NCBI RefSeq assembly: GCF_019059575.1
Contig: NW_024882990.1
Span: 89,340-153,339 of the forward strand
Reading direction: 5' to 3'
Length of the DNA: 64,000 bases
Origin: Amphibalanus amphitrite
Lineage: Eukaryota > Arthropoda > Thecostraca > Balanomorpha > Balanidae
Below the pieces are notes generated by a model that saw only the letters and a program-made list of their open reading frames with translations, searched no databases and had not been told where the DNA came from. Positions 12,501 through 21,661 of this stretch are shown piece by piece (position 1 is the first letter of the stretch; every line of letters begins with the position of its first letter). The translations under genes and the position numbers were made by a program.

Positions 12501-15500
12501 AGAGTGAGTGGGAGAACGGGTCAAATCACCAGCGCAGGGAAGGTGTGGGCCAGGTCAAGGGGAAGGGAGCGAGGACCAGATCGTCACCAGGACACGTTGG
12601 ATCAGAGCTGAGATAGTGAGAAAAGATAGGTCTAGAATGTGATAGGTTTGTGGGTGGACGTGCGCGTCTGTCCTGGATAACATCTCTATGAGGGTAATTT
12701 TCGGCATACATGAATAACATGAGTCGCGAGAAGCAGATGGTTATTTTCTGTTTGCGCTAGACAGTCATGACGGACAATTACGGTCATACCGTTTCTAGTT
12801 AATTACAGAATGTCGACTTGCCATCACCAGGAACCAAATTCTCATCCAGGGCCACAGGTACTAAAAAAGTGTCAGCTGCCCTTTACTCTCATGAAACACT
12901 TTGCGACGGGGATCGCGCAACACAGCAGTCGTTGATCGTATTTCTGTGGAAGGTGGAATCGCTTACGGGTGGACGTAAGCGAATTACGGTGGACGTAAGC
13001 GAGAGTCCCTCTGTTTCTCAGAGGGACTGAGGGACATTCGCTCACGTTTCCCGTTGTCTGTAGCGCGGACGCTGAGGTCAAAGTGTTTCTCGGCCTCAAA
13101 GTCGACGGGCTCGCGCAGAGTGACGATACCGATGAACACGCCACTTCTCAGGCCCACTCCGCGGACATCGAACCGCTCGCACGCCTCCGGGGTCTGCGAA
13201 AGAAAGGCCGTGCGGTTCTAAGACATCGTCTACAGAGTACAGATACAAACAGCAGATATAAGTACAAGTACAAGTTAGTACTAGGTACAAATAATAGGAG
13301 ATCACCAATTTTAATGCTCCAATTCAGCACTGTAAAGAGTTTGGACGAAAAAAAAAAAACAGGACGAAGGAAAAAAGATGACGGGAATTTTCGCGTAATT
13401 CACAAGTCCGCAAGAGGAAAAAAAATACATAAATAAACATATGGGATCAGCGGGAATGGAACTTGGGTTTCTAGAGAATATTTGTACTAAGATTTTAATT
13501 GCATAGACTCGGAACTCGAACGTAATAGTGCTCAGTCAATAAGGTGAAATACCTCACCCTTCAAATGGTATTACGGCATTACATTTACAAATACCGAACC
13601 GTAACGACTTTGCTATTTACTTGAAAATGTAAAGCATTTGTTGCTTGTCAATATCCACTCTCAATGCCATTCATTACGACGTCTGTGCCTTCTTATTACC
13701 GCGTCGCGAGTTCTTTTCATTGGAAGTAAATCGAACTCGTCAAACTGACCTAGACATTGATGCTTTAGCGACGTTAGTCCATTCTGCAGAAAAGGCAATG
13801 CTGAGTACATATTGTGGCTATTTGGCCAGTGACGTTTGTCCGGTGGCCAGAATACACAATGCATGTGTCTAAATGCAATTTATGTGCTGAAAGCTTCGCT
13901 ACATCAAAGAAATGATGCAGTTTTGAGAAGGCATACAATTCTGTAATGTGACTGAATGGAACTTGTGGCTATCTAGAGTGCTTGTGTGCGGGAAAATTAG
14001 AACCTTCATCATATCTTTATGTGGTCCAAGAAATGGAATTCATCTCAGCTTTGCAGTGAGGTGAAGATCATTCACAGAACGAAGTTGAATATTCTTAACG
14101 AAAATTACATTCTATACTTTTAAATACAGACGTTACGTCGCGAATGGGTTTTGTAGGGTGATATTATTATCATAAAAACTTTATTCCTTCACGAGTGAAA
14201 TCGACCTATTTATAAGAACGCGAAGATGTTTGATGAAGTGAGCAGGCCTGTATTCAGAAAAGTCGCAACCGCTGAGCACCACGCAGGGTCAGAACGACAG
14301 GAAAAACGCTATACAACAAATATAAACAAAGATAAATGACTGCAAACTCTGACGCTTCAACATCCTTGAAAATCTAACTTTATGAACTCAGCTCAAAAGA
14401 TAGGAAGGAGATCAAGGAGCTATTGGATCAAAGGTGATCGTTTACCTATCTCTCTTAGCCCTGAGACAATATATTCCTGCCCGGGTCCGGGATAATTCAA
14501 TAAATGTCACCGAGGTTTTTTAGCAAAAACTCCGAGGGCCGTTAGGCCCGAGGTGATTTTGCTAAAAAAGCGAGGTGACATTTATTGAATTCCCGGCCTT
14601 AGGGCTGGAAGGTGTTTCCCATACCTGCCAAAAAGCTCACAACTATATGATAGTGACGTCAGCAGCCGTGTGGTTCAACGTGTTTAACCACACCCCTTGA
14701 ACCACACGGCTTGTAATATTAAAGCATTGCATTAAACTTTGAAAAGTGTGGTACAGTGCAGGTGCCGTTTAAATGCCTGGATGTCTCGATTTAATCATGC
14801 AATGTAGCAGGTATGGGAAAACTGCATTCTACCCTTTCCCCGACCGAAAAAAAATCGGTTATCTTCCTTACCCATCAGACAGCTATACAAATGACCTTTT
14901 CTCTCACTAACCTTGTTAGAGTCGCAGACCAGATTGACCTCGCCGTTCATCCCAAAGTCGGCGTCGGTGACGTTGACCTTTGAGAATACCGTGGAGCCCA
15001 CCTCCGACGTCTCGCTGACACTGAGGGTCAGACGAAGACACACATGGCTTAGAGGTACGGTCCGTATTCATTAGTGTTTCTTAGGTACTAGTCATGGTTA
15101 TTTCGTTTGTCAAATCAATGTAGATCTTGTGTGATACGTGCTAGTAGAACATCTGTTCTGTCGATGGTGAGGGGCTTACTAGTTAAGAACAACCGGATGC
15201 CGTAGCAATCTCAACTTTGCATGATGTGCTATTTTACCAGAGCTATTTATTTGTGCTGTTTGATGTGTAAGTTCATTTTCATATAGGTAGGTAGTTAAAT
15301 CGATTTATGCCTTTTTAAGAGTGCAAACAAAATACCTGCGCCCTAAAGTATTCGTGTTAAGTCGAACAAAGGCCGTAAATTGGTAAGTAAAATTAGTGCA
15401 GTCGGCGATGGCTTCGCAAGACAACTTTTATCGGAGCATCGATTTGAGTCTACTGCAATGACCACAATTGATGAAGTAACGTCTATCATCATCACCACTG

Positions 15501-18066
15501 ACATGCTGGAAACGCCACCTACCTGAAGCGGTAGGCTCCGTTGTCGAGGCCGTTGAACACGGGCGGATTGTCATTGGCATCGACAATGGGCACCAGTCGT
15601 CTCACCGATACCAGGTTCGGCTCTTCGCCGTCGGTGCCCGTGTCTGAAACAAGGCACGTGCGGAGTCAGTTTTGTGAGCTCGATAAGGATGTCGGTTCGA
15701 TGCAAAAGGTCTACGGTTCGATTCCCGTCCGGTTCGCGGTGCGGATCAATGCTTACTAAACTTTCTAACGGCAAAAAAGTTGGGTTCGGTTTTACAGTTT
15801 TTGTAACGTCCACACTCAAATGCTCGCTGTATAGGTTCTTTACCTCTTCTACAGTGTAAATTGATGGTGATGCTACTGGTACTGTTAGTGCTCTCACCTG
15901 TGATTGTGAGGATGACCTCCACCGACCGCATGCGTTCTCGGTCGATGGGTTTGACCAGCGTGACCCGGCCGTTGATACGGTCAATGCTGAAGAAGTCGCC
16001 ACTGATCGAGTATGATACACGGTCTCCGTCAGCATCCGATGCTACCACCTGAAGAGGGGGCGGGAGGGGAGTCAGCAAAGAAAAAAACTTTAAAAATGGT
16101 TTGGATATTGTGGATCATATTACTGGACGCCTATAAATTTTGCAGTTTGGGCGCCCGAAAAAAACATCATCATGGGACATCACGTTGGATTCCTGGGTCA
16201 TTGAAGCATTTATTCATTTGAATAACTAATACAGGGTAAATATACATCAGTGCTAAGTCAACGTCGAAATCCGCAGGCTTGCACTTGTTTCACAACCAAT
16301 GGTGTTGAACTTCAAAAAGTCGACCCATTCATCAGTAATTTGTTCCGACTTCCGAGTATTGCATATACCTAAAAACATAACAGATCGCACAGATATTAAG
16401 CCGGGAATAGAGCCCGTAAACTTAGCTTTAACTTGTAGCATTGACGTCTATCCGTGTTCGTAGAAATTCTTTTTATCATAGGCTTCGAGTTACAGAAGAT
16501 AAGCGTTCGAATTAGGTTCGAATTAACGAGACAGGCCACTAATTCAAAGCTCCACGTGAAGACCTGAGCGGCGCACTTCTCCCTAGAGATGTCATCGTTC
16601 CCAGGAGACCCCATTTCTCGGAGCTGTCACTGATCCTGCACTGTCCAAAACGCGGCCATCAGGAGAGTGTCGCACAGCGCTGTGACGTATAACGTGATTA
16701 GTGCGGGGAGCACACAAAAACAACCGGTCATTCCCGATAGAACGCGGTGTCTGCGACGGCGGCCGACGCTCGCTCGGCAAAGACGACAAGTCAGAGCGTT
16801 AGGTAAGTACAAGTGGTTTTCAACTTCCGACTCGGTGGTCATATTAACGTGACGTCATGGGATTAATGACGTCATCAGACATTTTGCATGACCCGCGATT
16901 TAGAACCACATCACAGGTGAACGGGGGGGGGGGGGGCGTAGCGGAGGCGTAGGAAAGGCGTTTACACTTAATGCGCGAGTTTTTTATCATTTGAGACTTA
17001 TCATTATTTTTGTTAAGGGGGATTTTTTGCGAGAGCTGTAGGTAGGTAATGCAAATGGTAGCAGAGCCCCCCCCCCCCCCAAAAGAAGCAAAAACGCGTA
17101 CGTTGGCCCTCTATAAAAAGAGGGCTGGGATAAAACATTTTATATTTCTTCAATCTTCATGTATCATGTGCGATATAGGTAAAGTCATGGTAGTCATAGA
17201 TGGAACGGTAGAAGATGAAACAGATGGATTTGTAAACTCACTAAGCGGTTCACTTTTTTCGTAAAAAAGATACATGAAGAGCATTTATGACGGTAAGACA
17301 CCGTGCGGTGGTACCTATAGTTTAGGCCCCGATGGGCTACCGTATACTTATACCAAACGGTTTTTGAACCATTGAACATGTTAGCTACAGACGACATCCC
17401 AATTTGCACAAAAAAAAAAACTTAGTCGTCCTTAATAACGGAAACCGTATGTAGGGCAAAACGGTCAGTGACATTCCTCAATGCAATGGAATCCCACTAC
17501 ACATGACTTATTATCCAAGGAAAATCTCTTTATGAAACGTATTACGTGACTGTTGTGTGATATTTTCCCCGTACAACGGGCTACTACATTGCAAAGCACA
17601 CGTGCGATCTCATTCAACACTGTCAGTGCAGAAAATGACAGCGGATCAAACCATGGAACGTGACTTGTAAACGGTAGGGCGTCTTCGCTTCCGAGATAAA
17701 CGTACGAGCGTTGGACTTACCAAAAGCTGTAGCTGAAGTAAGCTATGGCTGAAGCATGGTTGTGACAAAGACTGTCCTTGCACCAGCAGTAAGAAGGCAA
17801 CACGGGCACGAAGTACACCATAACCGAAAGATCGCTCACCTGATAAACTTGTGAGCCGACTTCCGCGTCTTCTCTGATGGCAAAATCCAGCATGTCGCCA
17901 CCCTTCTCGAACTGGGGTGGCGTGTTCTGACCCAGTGCAGACACGCACCAGAGCAGGGTCACAACAAACCGCAGCATGATTTTGGGATCTTTCCAATGGA
18001 GGTACCGCACGTTTGGCCTTGCTGATGACTGGTGCGTCTAGATGGCGTAGGTAATCCGGACCATAG
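1..18066 (-). CDS. Large cadherin (Cad87A / cadherin-23-like), 5' 18 exons, partial
   Basis: Cell-surface calcium-dependent adhesion receptor. Exons read leftward: 17840-18066 (5' UTR plus start), 15898-16048, 15523-15643, 14912-15020, 13046-13193, 12356-12456, 11062-11179, 10641-10747, 8892-9027, 8379-8556, 7126-7269, 6695-6898, 4883-5051, 3086-3291, 2150-2370, 1571-1755, 396-541 and 1-36. Each has AG/GT borders and all phases join, giving about 872 residues. A signal peptide (MLRFVVTLLWCVSALG) is followed by EC repeats whose ends show DxNDN-type calcium motifs: DANDNPPVF, DVQDQPPEF, DEDDQLPVF, DANDNAPEF, DVNDNRPQF, then the degenerate RDSNEAPIF and DINDSPPRF. That makes seven repeats plus a partial eighth. 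The C-terminal repeats, membrane segment and tail lie off the left edge. EC3 and the C..PCLDYE insert in EC5 resemble the Cad87A/CDH23 group; this subfamily call is from memory and moderate. The cadherin identity is near certain. Confidence 0.93.
396..541 (-). CDS. Cadherin exon 17 (EC8)
   Basis: Reads GRSVVTVAAADPDQTAELRY then QLVLPIMARDRAGVTVPANV and TDFSRWL. Acceptor gtttcttcccag; donor GTGAGT. Confidence 0.92.
518..715 (+). repeat. Diverged copies of the exon-17 acceptor segment
   Basis: The segment around 520-548 (CCACAGAGCGACCCGGCTGG) recurs with changes at 606-630 and more weakly at 693-711. The exon 17 splice acceptor and first codons thus seem partly duplicated just upstream of the exon, perhaps by slippage. 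Confidence 0.4.
1571..1755 (-). CDS. Cadherin exon 16 (EC7)
   Basis: Reads AVLDLERGGQPEYDLIIHAV then DRGQPRKTGTAQVTITVGDI and NDSPPRFEPNSYVEYVPENS. Acceptor tctcgtccag; donor GTGAGT. Confidence 0.93.
2150..2370 (-). CDS. Cadherin exon 15 (EC6/EC7)
   Basis: Reads VFVVVGRDSNEAPIFRSSPY then SASINETASAGQRVLRVSAN and FQINGRGEISVRE. A GTGAGG donor ten bases earlier looks stronger, but only the GTAGGC donor after 2150 keeps phase with exon 16 and yields the expected continuation EISVREGAVLDLE. The donor choice is therefore by phase. Confidence 0.86.
3086..3291 (-). CDS. Cadherin exon 14 (EC6)
   Basis: Reads ATDTDEDSQSAVTYAIIEGN then FVVDPTSGQVTVARAVR and FDLVVEATDSGQPPLSSNV. No Met, found by composition and splice sites (acceptor ccctgtccccag, donor GTAAGT). 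Confidence 0.92.
3296..3425. repeat. GGTCA-rich minisatellite in cadherin intron
   Basis: Irregular tandem GGTCA/CAGGT units (for example GGGTCAGGTCAGGTCAGG near 3353) directly upstream, on the minus strand, of exon 14. Same core as the arrays inside the TTAA elements, but no element ends were seen here. Confidence 0.6.
4037..4070. repeat. (ATC)n microsatellite
   Basis: Short perfect ATC run in the intron between exons 13 and 14. Confidence 0.8.
4576..4761. mobile_element. Foldback MITE-like element
   Basis: Left arm from 4576 (AAGCCTGAAACAGACTCTTT) is the near-perfect reverse complement of the right arm ending at 4761. An inner stem (CTCGCATCAATCGC / GCGATTGATGCGAG) makes almost the whole 186 bp self-complementary. 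A related, decayed copy lies at about 12165-12340. No ORF. Confidence 0.75.
4883..5051 (-). CDS. Cadherin exon 13 (end of EC5, start of EC6)
   Basis: Reads YALTVVARDGGNRTSTASVF then VDVTDVNDNRPQFAEREY. Textbook end of an EC repeat. Acceptor ccttgtccccag; donor GTGAGA. Confidence 0.93.
5196..6378. mobile_element. TTAA element, copy 1 (complete, 1183 bp)
   Basis: Flanked by TTAA (5196-5199 and 6375-6378). Perfect 15-bp terminal inverted repeats CCCGCGCCGTGCTGG / CCAGCACGGCGCGGG at 5200-5214 and 6360-6374. Next to each lies a G-run/C-run hairpin with core CGTTTTCACG on the left and CGTAAAAACG on the right. The left (A) end carries a second partial terminal repeat (GAGTGCTGGGG). The interior has GGTCA half-sites, including a DR1 at 5367-5379, and a GGCGGCG/CGCCGCC hairpin near 6290-6310. 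No transposase. TTAA targets and 5' CCC ends fit the piggyBac superfamily; non-autonomous. It sits in the cadherin intron between exons 12 and 13. Confidence 0.85.
6695..6898 (-). CDS. Cadherin exon 12 (EC5)
   Basis: Reads FSVPEDAAAGHVLGDVTARD then RDSGQLGAVHYRL and VTGQLSVGQCTFVPCLDYED. The Cys pair before LDYE is an insertion I associate with the Cad87A/CDH23 group. Donor GTGAGG. Confidence 0.92.
7126..7269 (-). CDS. Cadherin exon 11 (end of EC4)
   Basis: Reads LNYEQETERQFVFAVVASQG then AEVSATVTVLV and TDANDNAPEFDRDSF. Contains the L-x-Y-E-x-x and DxNDNxPxF signatures. No Met inside. Acceptor gcgtccacag; donor GTGGGT. Confidence 0.92.
7290..7560. repeat. Degenerate GGTCA/AGATAAGGTCA repeats in intron
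   Basis: Loose repeats of GGTCA, GATGAGGTCAGATAAGGTCA and similar units in the intron between exons 10 and 11. No coding signal. Confidence 0.5.
8379..8556 (-). CDS. Cadherin exon 10 (EC4)
   Basis: Reads NGTPLPGLEMLVSDSDEGAG then SQFDLRLRD and VFDIFPTSAAGRTPVLIKV. DSDEG is the internal calcium motif. Donor GTAAGA. The split codon with exon 11 gives Arg. Confidence 0.9.
8892..9027 (-). CDS. Cadherin exon 9 (end of EC3)
   Basis: Reads EEVVPEGGVGEKVVTNVTVV then TDEDDQLPVFNKNQF, giving the EC3/EC4 linker, with DEDDQLPVF in place of the usual DxNDN motif. Acceptor tccacctgcag; donor GTGAGC. Confidence 0.9.
9417..9580. repeat. (GA)n microsatellite
   Basis: About 160 bp of almost pure GA in the intron between exons 8 and 9. 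The long Arg/Glu and Ser/Leu reading frames across it are artefacts. Confidence 0.98.
10641..10747 (-). CDS. Cadherin exon 8 (EC3)
   Basis: Reads YSTKLVTGNTTLDRENPDIL then RNVGLYQFRLE, the L-D-R-E-N strand of EC3. Acceptor tttcttttttcag is strong; donor GTGAGA. Confidence 0.88.
11062..11179 (-). CDS. Cadherin exon 7 (EC3)
   Basis: Reads GTPVLDILARDGDTGIPREL then KLAIIGDNLGYFRLEDP. Continues the N-T-P-P of exon 6 as the usual 'ENTPPGTPV' start of an EC repeat. Donor GTAAGG. Confidence 0.9.
12165..12340. mobile_element. Decayed foldback element related to 4576-4761
   Basis: Shares CCGCAGTCAGGAAATCGCAT, GCGAGAACCTATTCAAATAC and a GAGCGGTTGAGGCGAGCGAG region with the foldback at 4576. The right arm is diverged (TTTTCTGACTACCGAAGGAC). 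Intron between exons 6 and 7. Confidence 0.55.
12356..12456 (-). CDS. Cadherin exon 6 (EC2/EC3 linker)
   Basis: Reads TARMVISVEDVQDQPPEFVN then GPYSATVAENTPP. The DVQDQPPEF linker is a divergent DxNDNxPxF. Acceptor caacttacag; donor GTAAGC; phase 2 in, phase 0 out. Confidence 0.88.
13046..13193 (-). CDS. Cadherin exon 5 (EC2)
   Basis: Reads TPEACERFDVRGVGLRSGVF then IGIVTLREPVDFEAE and FDLSVRATDNG, the second half of EC2 with D-F-E and A-T-D-N-G motifs. Acceptor ttctttcgcag; donor GTGAGC. Confidence 0.9.
14488..14597. repeat. Imperfect 110-bp palindrome
   Basis: Left arm ...AATTCAATAAATGTCACC...TTTTTTAGCAAAAACTCCGAGGGCC and right arm GGCCCGAGGTGATTTTGC...GGTGACATTTATTGAATTCCCGG meet at a GTTA centre (14541-14544). 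Outer bases CCCGGGTCC and GGCCTTAGGGC extend the symmetry. Probably a foldback transposon end pair; no ORF. Lies in the intron between exons 4 and 5. Confidence 0.7.
14912..15020 (-). CDS. Cadherin exon 4 (EC2)
   Basis: Reads VSETSEVGSTVFSKVNVTDA then DFGMNGEVNLVCDSNK, the first half of EC2. The split codon with exon 3 (AG+T = Ser) supports the joint. Donor is GTTAGT. Confidence 0.86.
15523..15643 (-). CDS. Cadherin exon 3 (end of EC1)
   Basis: Reads GTDGEEPNLVSVRRLVPIVD then ANDNPPVFNGLDNG, the EC1/EC2 linker. No internal Met, so it is found only by splice sites and phase. Acceptor ttgtttcag at 15643; donor GTAGGT after 15523. Confidence 0.88.
15669..15749 (+). repeat. tRNA-like sequence (possible SINE head)
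   Basis: GAGCTCGATAAGGATGTCGG resembles a Pol III A box region and GGTTCGATTCC at about 15715 is a perfect B box. The acceptor and T stems do not pair well, so this is more likely a tRNA-derived SINE remnant than a tRNA gene. It lies in the intron between cadherin exons 2 and 3. Confidence 0.35.
15898..16048 (-). CDS. Cadherin exon 2 (EC1)
   Basis: Reads VVASDADGDRVSYSISG ... INGRVTLVKPIDRE ..., the core of EC1 with its DxDGD calcium motif and G-x-V-x-L-x-x-x-x-D-R-E strand pattern. Acceptor cag precedes 16048; donor GTGAGA follows 15898. Starts in phase 0 and leaves one base. Confidence 0.9.
16922..17081. repeat. Poly-G / poly-C pair
   Basis: A run of about 15 G (16922-16936) and a run of about 14 C (17068-17081) could form a stem around 130 bp. 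No matching flanks. Lies in the first coding intron of the cadherin gene. Confidence 0.4.
17840..18066 (-). CDS. Cadherin exon 1: 5' UTR, start codon and signal peptide
   Basis: The exon begins after a pyrimidine-rich acceptor (ctctgttgcag, minus strand) at 18066. The chosen ATG is at 17977 and gives MLRFVVTLLWCVSALG, a clear signal peptide, followed by QNTPPQFEKGGDM, the start of EC1. The upstream in-frame extension has no ATG. The 5' UTR contains an ATG at 18064 opening an 8-codon ORF ending in TAG. The donor GTGAGC follows 17840, phase 0. The acceptor implies a further non-coding first exon upstream that I could not place. Confidence 0.88.
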
Positions 18067-18147
18067 CTGCAACAGAGAAGGGAAGTGTGTACAGCAACAT
18101 AATGATGAATGCCAGCGTACCTGACCGGCAAGGGCCACTGGTTTCAT

Positions 18148-18808
18148 ATAAATAAATCCGTATCGTAGAAATTAACTGTTTTCACTGCTTTAGCATTTCC
18201 GTATCAAAAGTTATAGTCTAAAATAGTTATGTGCATTTCATGACCTTGGGTGACCTCAGGGGCATAAAGAGAGATCAGGAGTGCAATTATACTATTCGAT
18301 ATTCCATGTTCACTTGTTACCTGAAGTTAACAGGTGAATGGTAATGCACCGTTTTTCACCTTTTATCCGATGTTTGAGTGTTAAGAATGACTTGTTCAAA
18401 AGAAGCACAGTTCAATTTTATCGTATTAACTCAGATATATTGGCAAGATCGCAAAATTGACCTAACAGGTCACCGATATCGGAGTTCTGCGGCATACTTC
18501 TTACACAAGCAATGCCCAATGCCCATATAAATCACTGAAAGTTTCTAAGAATCTAAGCGATCATTCAGTCGGTGTAGCTACGACAAGCATTATCAATTTT
18601 CCTGAGGGTAGGTTACTTGTCGTGACCTGGTGACCTGACATTGAAGGACCCGGGTCTGAAATGTTAACAATAAGTACAGAAAGGATGCTTGATAAGTTGT
18701 GTCAAATACGGCTGCGCGTGATGCCGTCTTTTATTAGCTATTCGCGAAAGCCCGCGAGGGGAGCTGTGTTCAAGCTTCAAACACCTATCTCAGCAGGGCG
18801 CGGGTTCA
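18148..18808. mobile_element. TTAA element, copy 2 (truncated, decayed)
   Basis: From ATCCGTATCGT at 18151 to a terminal repeat CAGCAGGGCGCGGGTTCA at 18791-18808, this follows the right half of copy 1, including the gatcattcagtcggtgtagc segment. The left end is lost and the TTAA has become TTCA. It lies just upstream of the first recognised cadherin exon. Confidence 0.7.
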
Positions 18809-21661
18809 ATAACGGCACAGGCCACAGATAAAGATCTTGGTAAAGAAATATATATTTTTGAGCATGCTTTCGAGTTTCGACGTACTTTCGTTAACCGAGT
18901 AAAACGTTACAATTTACATGAATTCTCTTGCGTGTTGCTGTTACATTTGCCATGTTCTTTTACGCTAGGTCCTGCATTTTTGTCGTAAATCACGCAATAC
19001 TGAACTGTTTTAAACTGGAATAGTTGCATGACTCGAATGCCACGTTAAAACTATGACTGCTGCTGAACATGAAACCAAAATTTTCCCGGTAAACATGAAC
19101 AAAATTACCGTTGCAATGAAAGCCATGACATGATGACAACATACAGGTAGGTAATCATTTTTGATAAACATCTTGAATGGTTCAGGTTCAGCTAATCATC
19201 ATTCATCAGCGGATATATAAAGATGGAGTCTGAATCGCAAGGCGTCACTGACCGCGCCTGTCACTGCCATTGGGTTCCAGTTGTGAGTTGATACTTGATA
19301 GTAGGCATTTGCTATTTACCATGCAGTACCACGGTAATAAGAAATTTGCACATTTCCGGTATTCATCAATACCTACAGTATCCATTCTCAGTTTTGTCAC
19401 ACAACTACGAGTTACGACGTGACAATTTATTTATTTAGCACCACGCTCATTGTATTCGCGTGCACCACCATTTGAAATTCCCTGCCGGAATTTCTGGCGA
19501 TGCATCTCGCCGCCGGCGGTCAGCCCAGGAGCACCTCAGCGGCACACTTCGTCCGGGGTCCGGCCAGCGTCAAATCCCGTGGGACCGGTCCCACTGGCCG
19601 GGGCTGCCTTACCCGTCCGAGCACGTCCCACGTAATCGGCACCAATTCGCCCGACCGGGCCTGACACCCATTTAGATTTGGCAAAGTTCGGTGGTTCGAC
19701 AGCCCGGCTGCAGTGCTGTCGTTAGGGTAGATGCAAAGAAATGATAGTTGGATGGTTTGGTCAGCTCACATGCGGGTCATTGGTAAGTCGGGTGGACATT
19801 ACGGCATGCGGGTATGTCTTTAACTTTAGGATCAGTGCCTGTCTGCCCCTACAAAGGATCGTTTGGAGTGTCTGATAGGTCACCAGGTTCATGCGACATG
19901 CTGGTACGGCACAGCACCGGATGACGCGTCGCCGAGAGACGCGTGCCTTCGCCTCCAGGTCAAGCCAGGACGCTGACCCGTCCCGAGCCGGCCGGCCAGA
20001 CATTCCCACCACTGACCTTCGCTGGACTCCTCGACTCCTCCGGGCTCCCGCGACTCCCCAGTGTCCTCCGCGACTCTGGTGACTCGCACACCGATTCCGA
20101 GTCACGCAATGACCTCGCGCACACCACACACTTACACCTGCACGCAGAGGTGCTCACAAGTCTCCCCCACCACGCGTTGAACTCTCCGAGACTCTGCTGG
20201 CCCGCCGTACAGCTGCACTGCTTCCACCGACACCTGGACCGGTAGAGCACCGTTAGCCGCCCGGGGTCGGTCTACCTCTGCGCGGACCGGTAGACTGGCC
20301 GCTCACCTGTGGTTTGAGACCGGCCGGGTTCGGTGGGAATGTACGGATAGCCGCAGGAGACAGCGTCAGGCTCGAGCGGGCTGGGACGGTGGCCACCCGC
20401 ACACCTTGAGACTGGGGGACCGGCTAGGTGGGGAGGGGTATGGGTATACTGTCTCGATGGGGAGGGGCGCCGGTCGCCGGCGGGGGAGGGTTGTCGGCTC
20501 CGTGGGGACAGGGGAGGGGTACCGGCTCGAGCGGGGGAGGAGGGGGAGGGGCAAAGAAAGCACTCGCGCGGCACGACAGAGGAAGGTCAGTCAGGCAGAG
20601 CGATTGTAAAAGCAGCGGAGACAGAAGGGGCGGGGCGGGGCTGGCCTTGGGTCAGACGAGTGCCGGACGCTGCGCCGGCCTAGATGCAACGCCTGTCAAA
20701 ACACATTGAGACAACTGAAATGAAAGTTTTGTTTAAGGATTTTTCAGGCGTTGCCTACATTTTTGGTCATCGCACATTAGAAATTACCTGTATTATTTCT
20801 GATTTAAACAGCTTGGCATCAGCATGGTAAGAATTAAGATGCATTCGGGCGAAGGTGACGACAAATCAACCATGACTTCATGTAGATGTCAGAGCTGTGG
20901 ATGTGAATTTCATGTTTCATGTTTCATGTGTGTATAAAGCTAGATTTAGAAGAAGTTGGCAAATAGGCAAGTGTTCATTACACATATTAATCAAATTCAG
21001 CGTGTCACACTCCGCAGTATGAAGAAGTACGCTTTTTTGTTTTCAAGTTCTCAAGGGCGGTGTAGCGAAGAATGGGATAATTAGGCGGTGTTGAGCCCCG
21101 TGCCATTATCAGGGCATATTTTAAGGATTTTTCACTGCGTCCCAAAGGTGGCATAGGGCACACGCTTTGATCGGAAAGGGCACATTGCAAGCGAAATAGT
21201 ATATAATGCAAGTGAGATAATGTACAGATACATTGTGTACTGTGCTGGTGGAGGGGCACTGCAAGCGGGATATTGGGAGCGGGCTGTGATTGCTTTTGGC
21301 CAGTCTTGAAATTCGCCCAGTCGTAGTGCGTTCTTTATCCGCATTCAAAGGGCGGACCGGCGATTTCATGACATTTACATTGTTGTTAGTCACTCGTTTT
21401 CCTGAACGACGTTGGGCGTGTTTGACCCCCTTGACGCACCAAATTGTACCTATGCTTGGAGAATAAAAATGAATATGCACATGATTAAAATGTGATACAT
21501 ACGTCTCTTCATGCGTTTTTCACCCTTATCAATCGATTCAAAATAGAGGTTGACGTGTGAAACATTGCCAATTTGCATTGAAGATACTATGTGTTTGAAA
21601 TAATTAGATGACATAAGGTCAAACAGTACCCACCTAAGTTGTGACAAGAAATCATCGGATT
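18809..21661. other. Intergenic; GC-rich block at 19480-20690
   Basis: No coding sequence supported. The block at about 19480-19680 and 19880-20690 is strikingly GC- and CpG-rich against AT-rich neighbours. It could be a CpG-rich promoter, or the missing non-coding first exon of the cadherin gene, whose exon 1 has an upstream acceptor. Several overlapping Pro/Arg-rich frames there on both strands look like composition artefacts. Confidence 0.35.

Noticed and set aside
15669-15749. Functional tRNA gene
   Set aside because: A and B box-like words are present, but the cloverleaf stems do not pair convincingly; kept only as a tRNA-like repeat.
19889-20709. Overlapping Pro/Arg/Gly-rich frames on both strands
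   Set aside because: Explained by high GC content; no splice sites or family motif that I could support.
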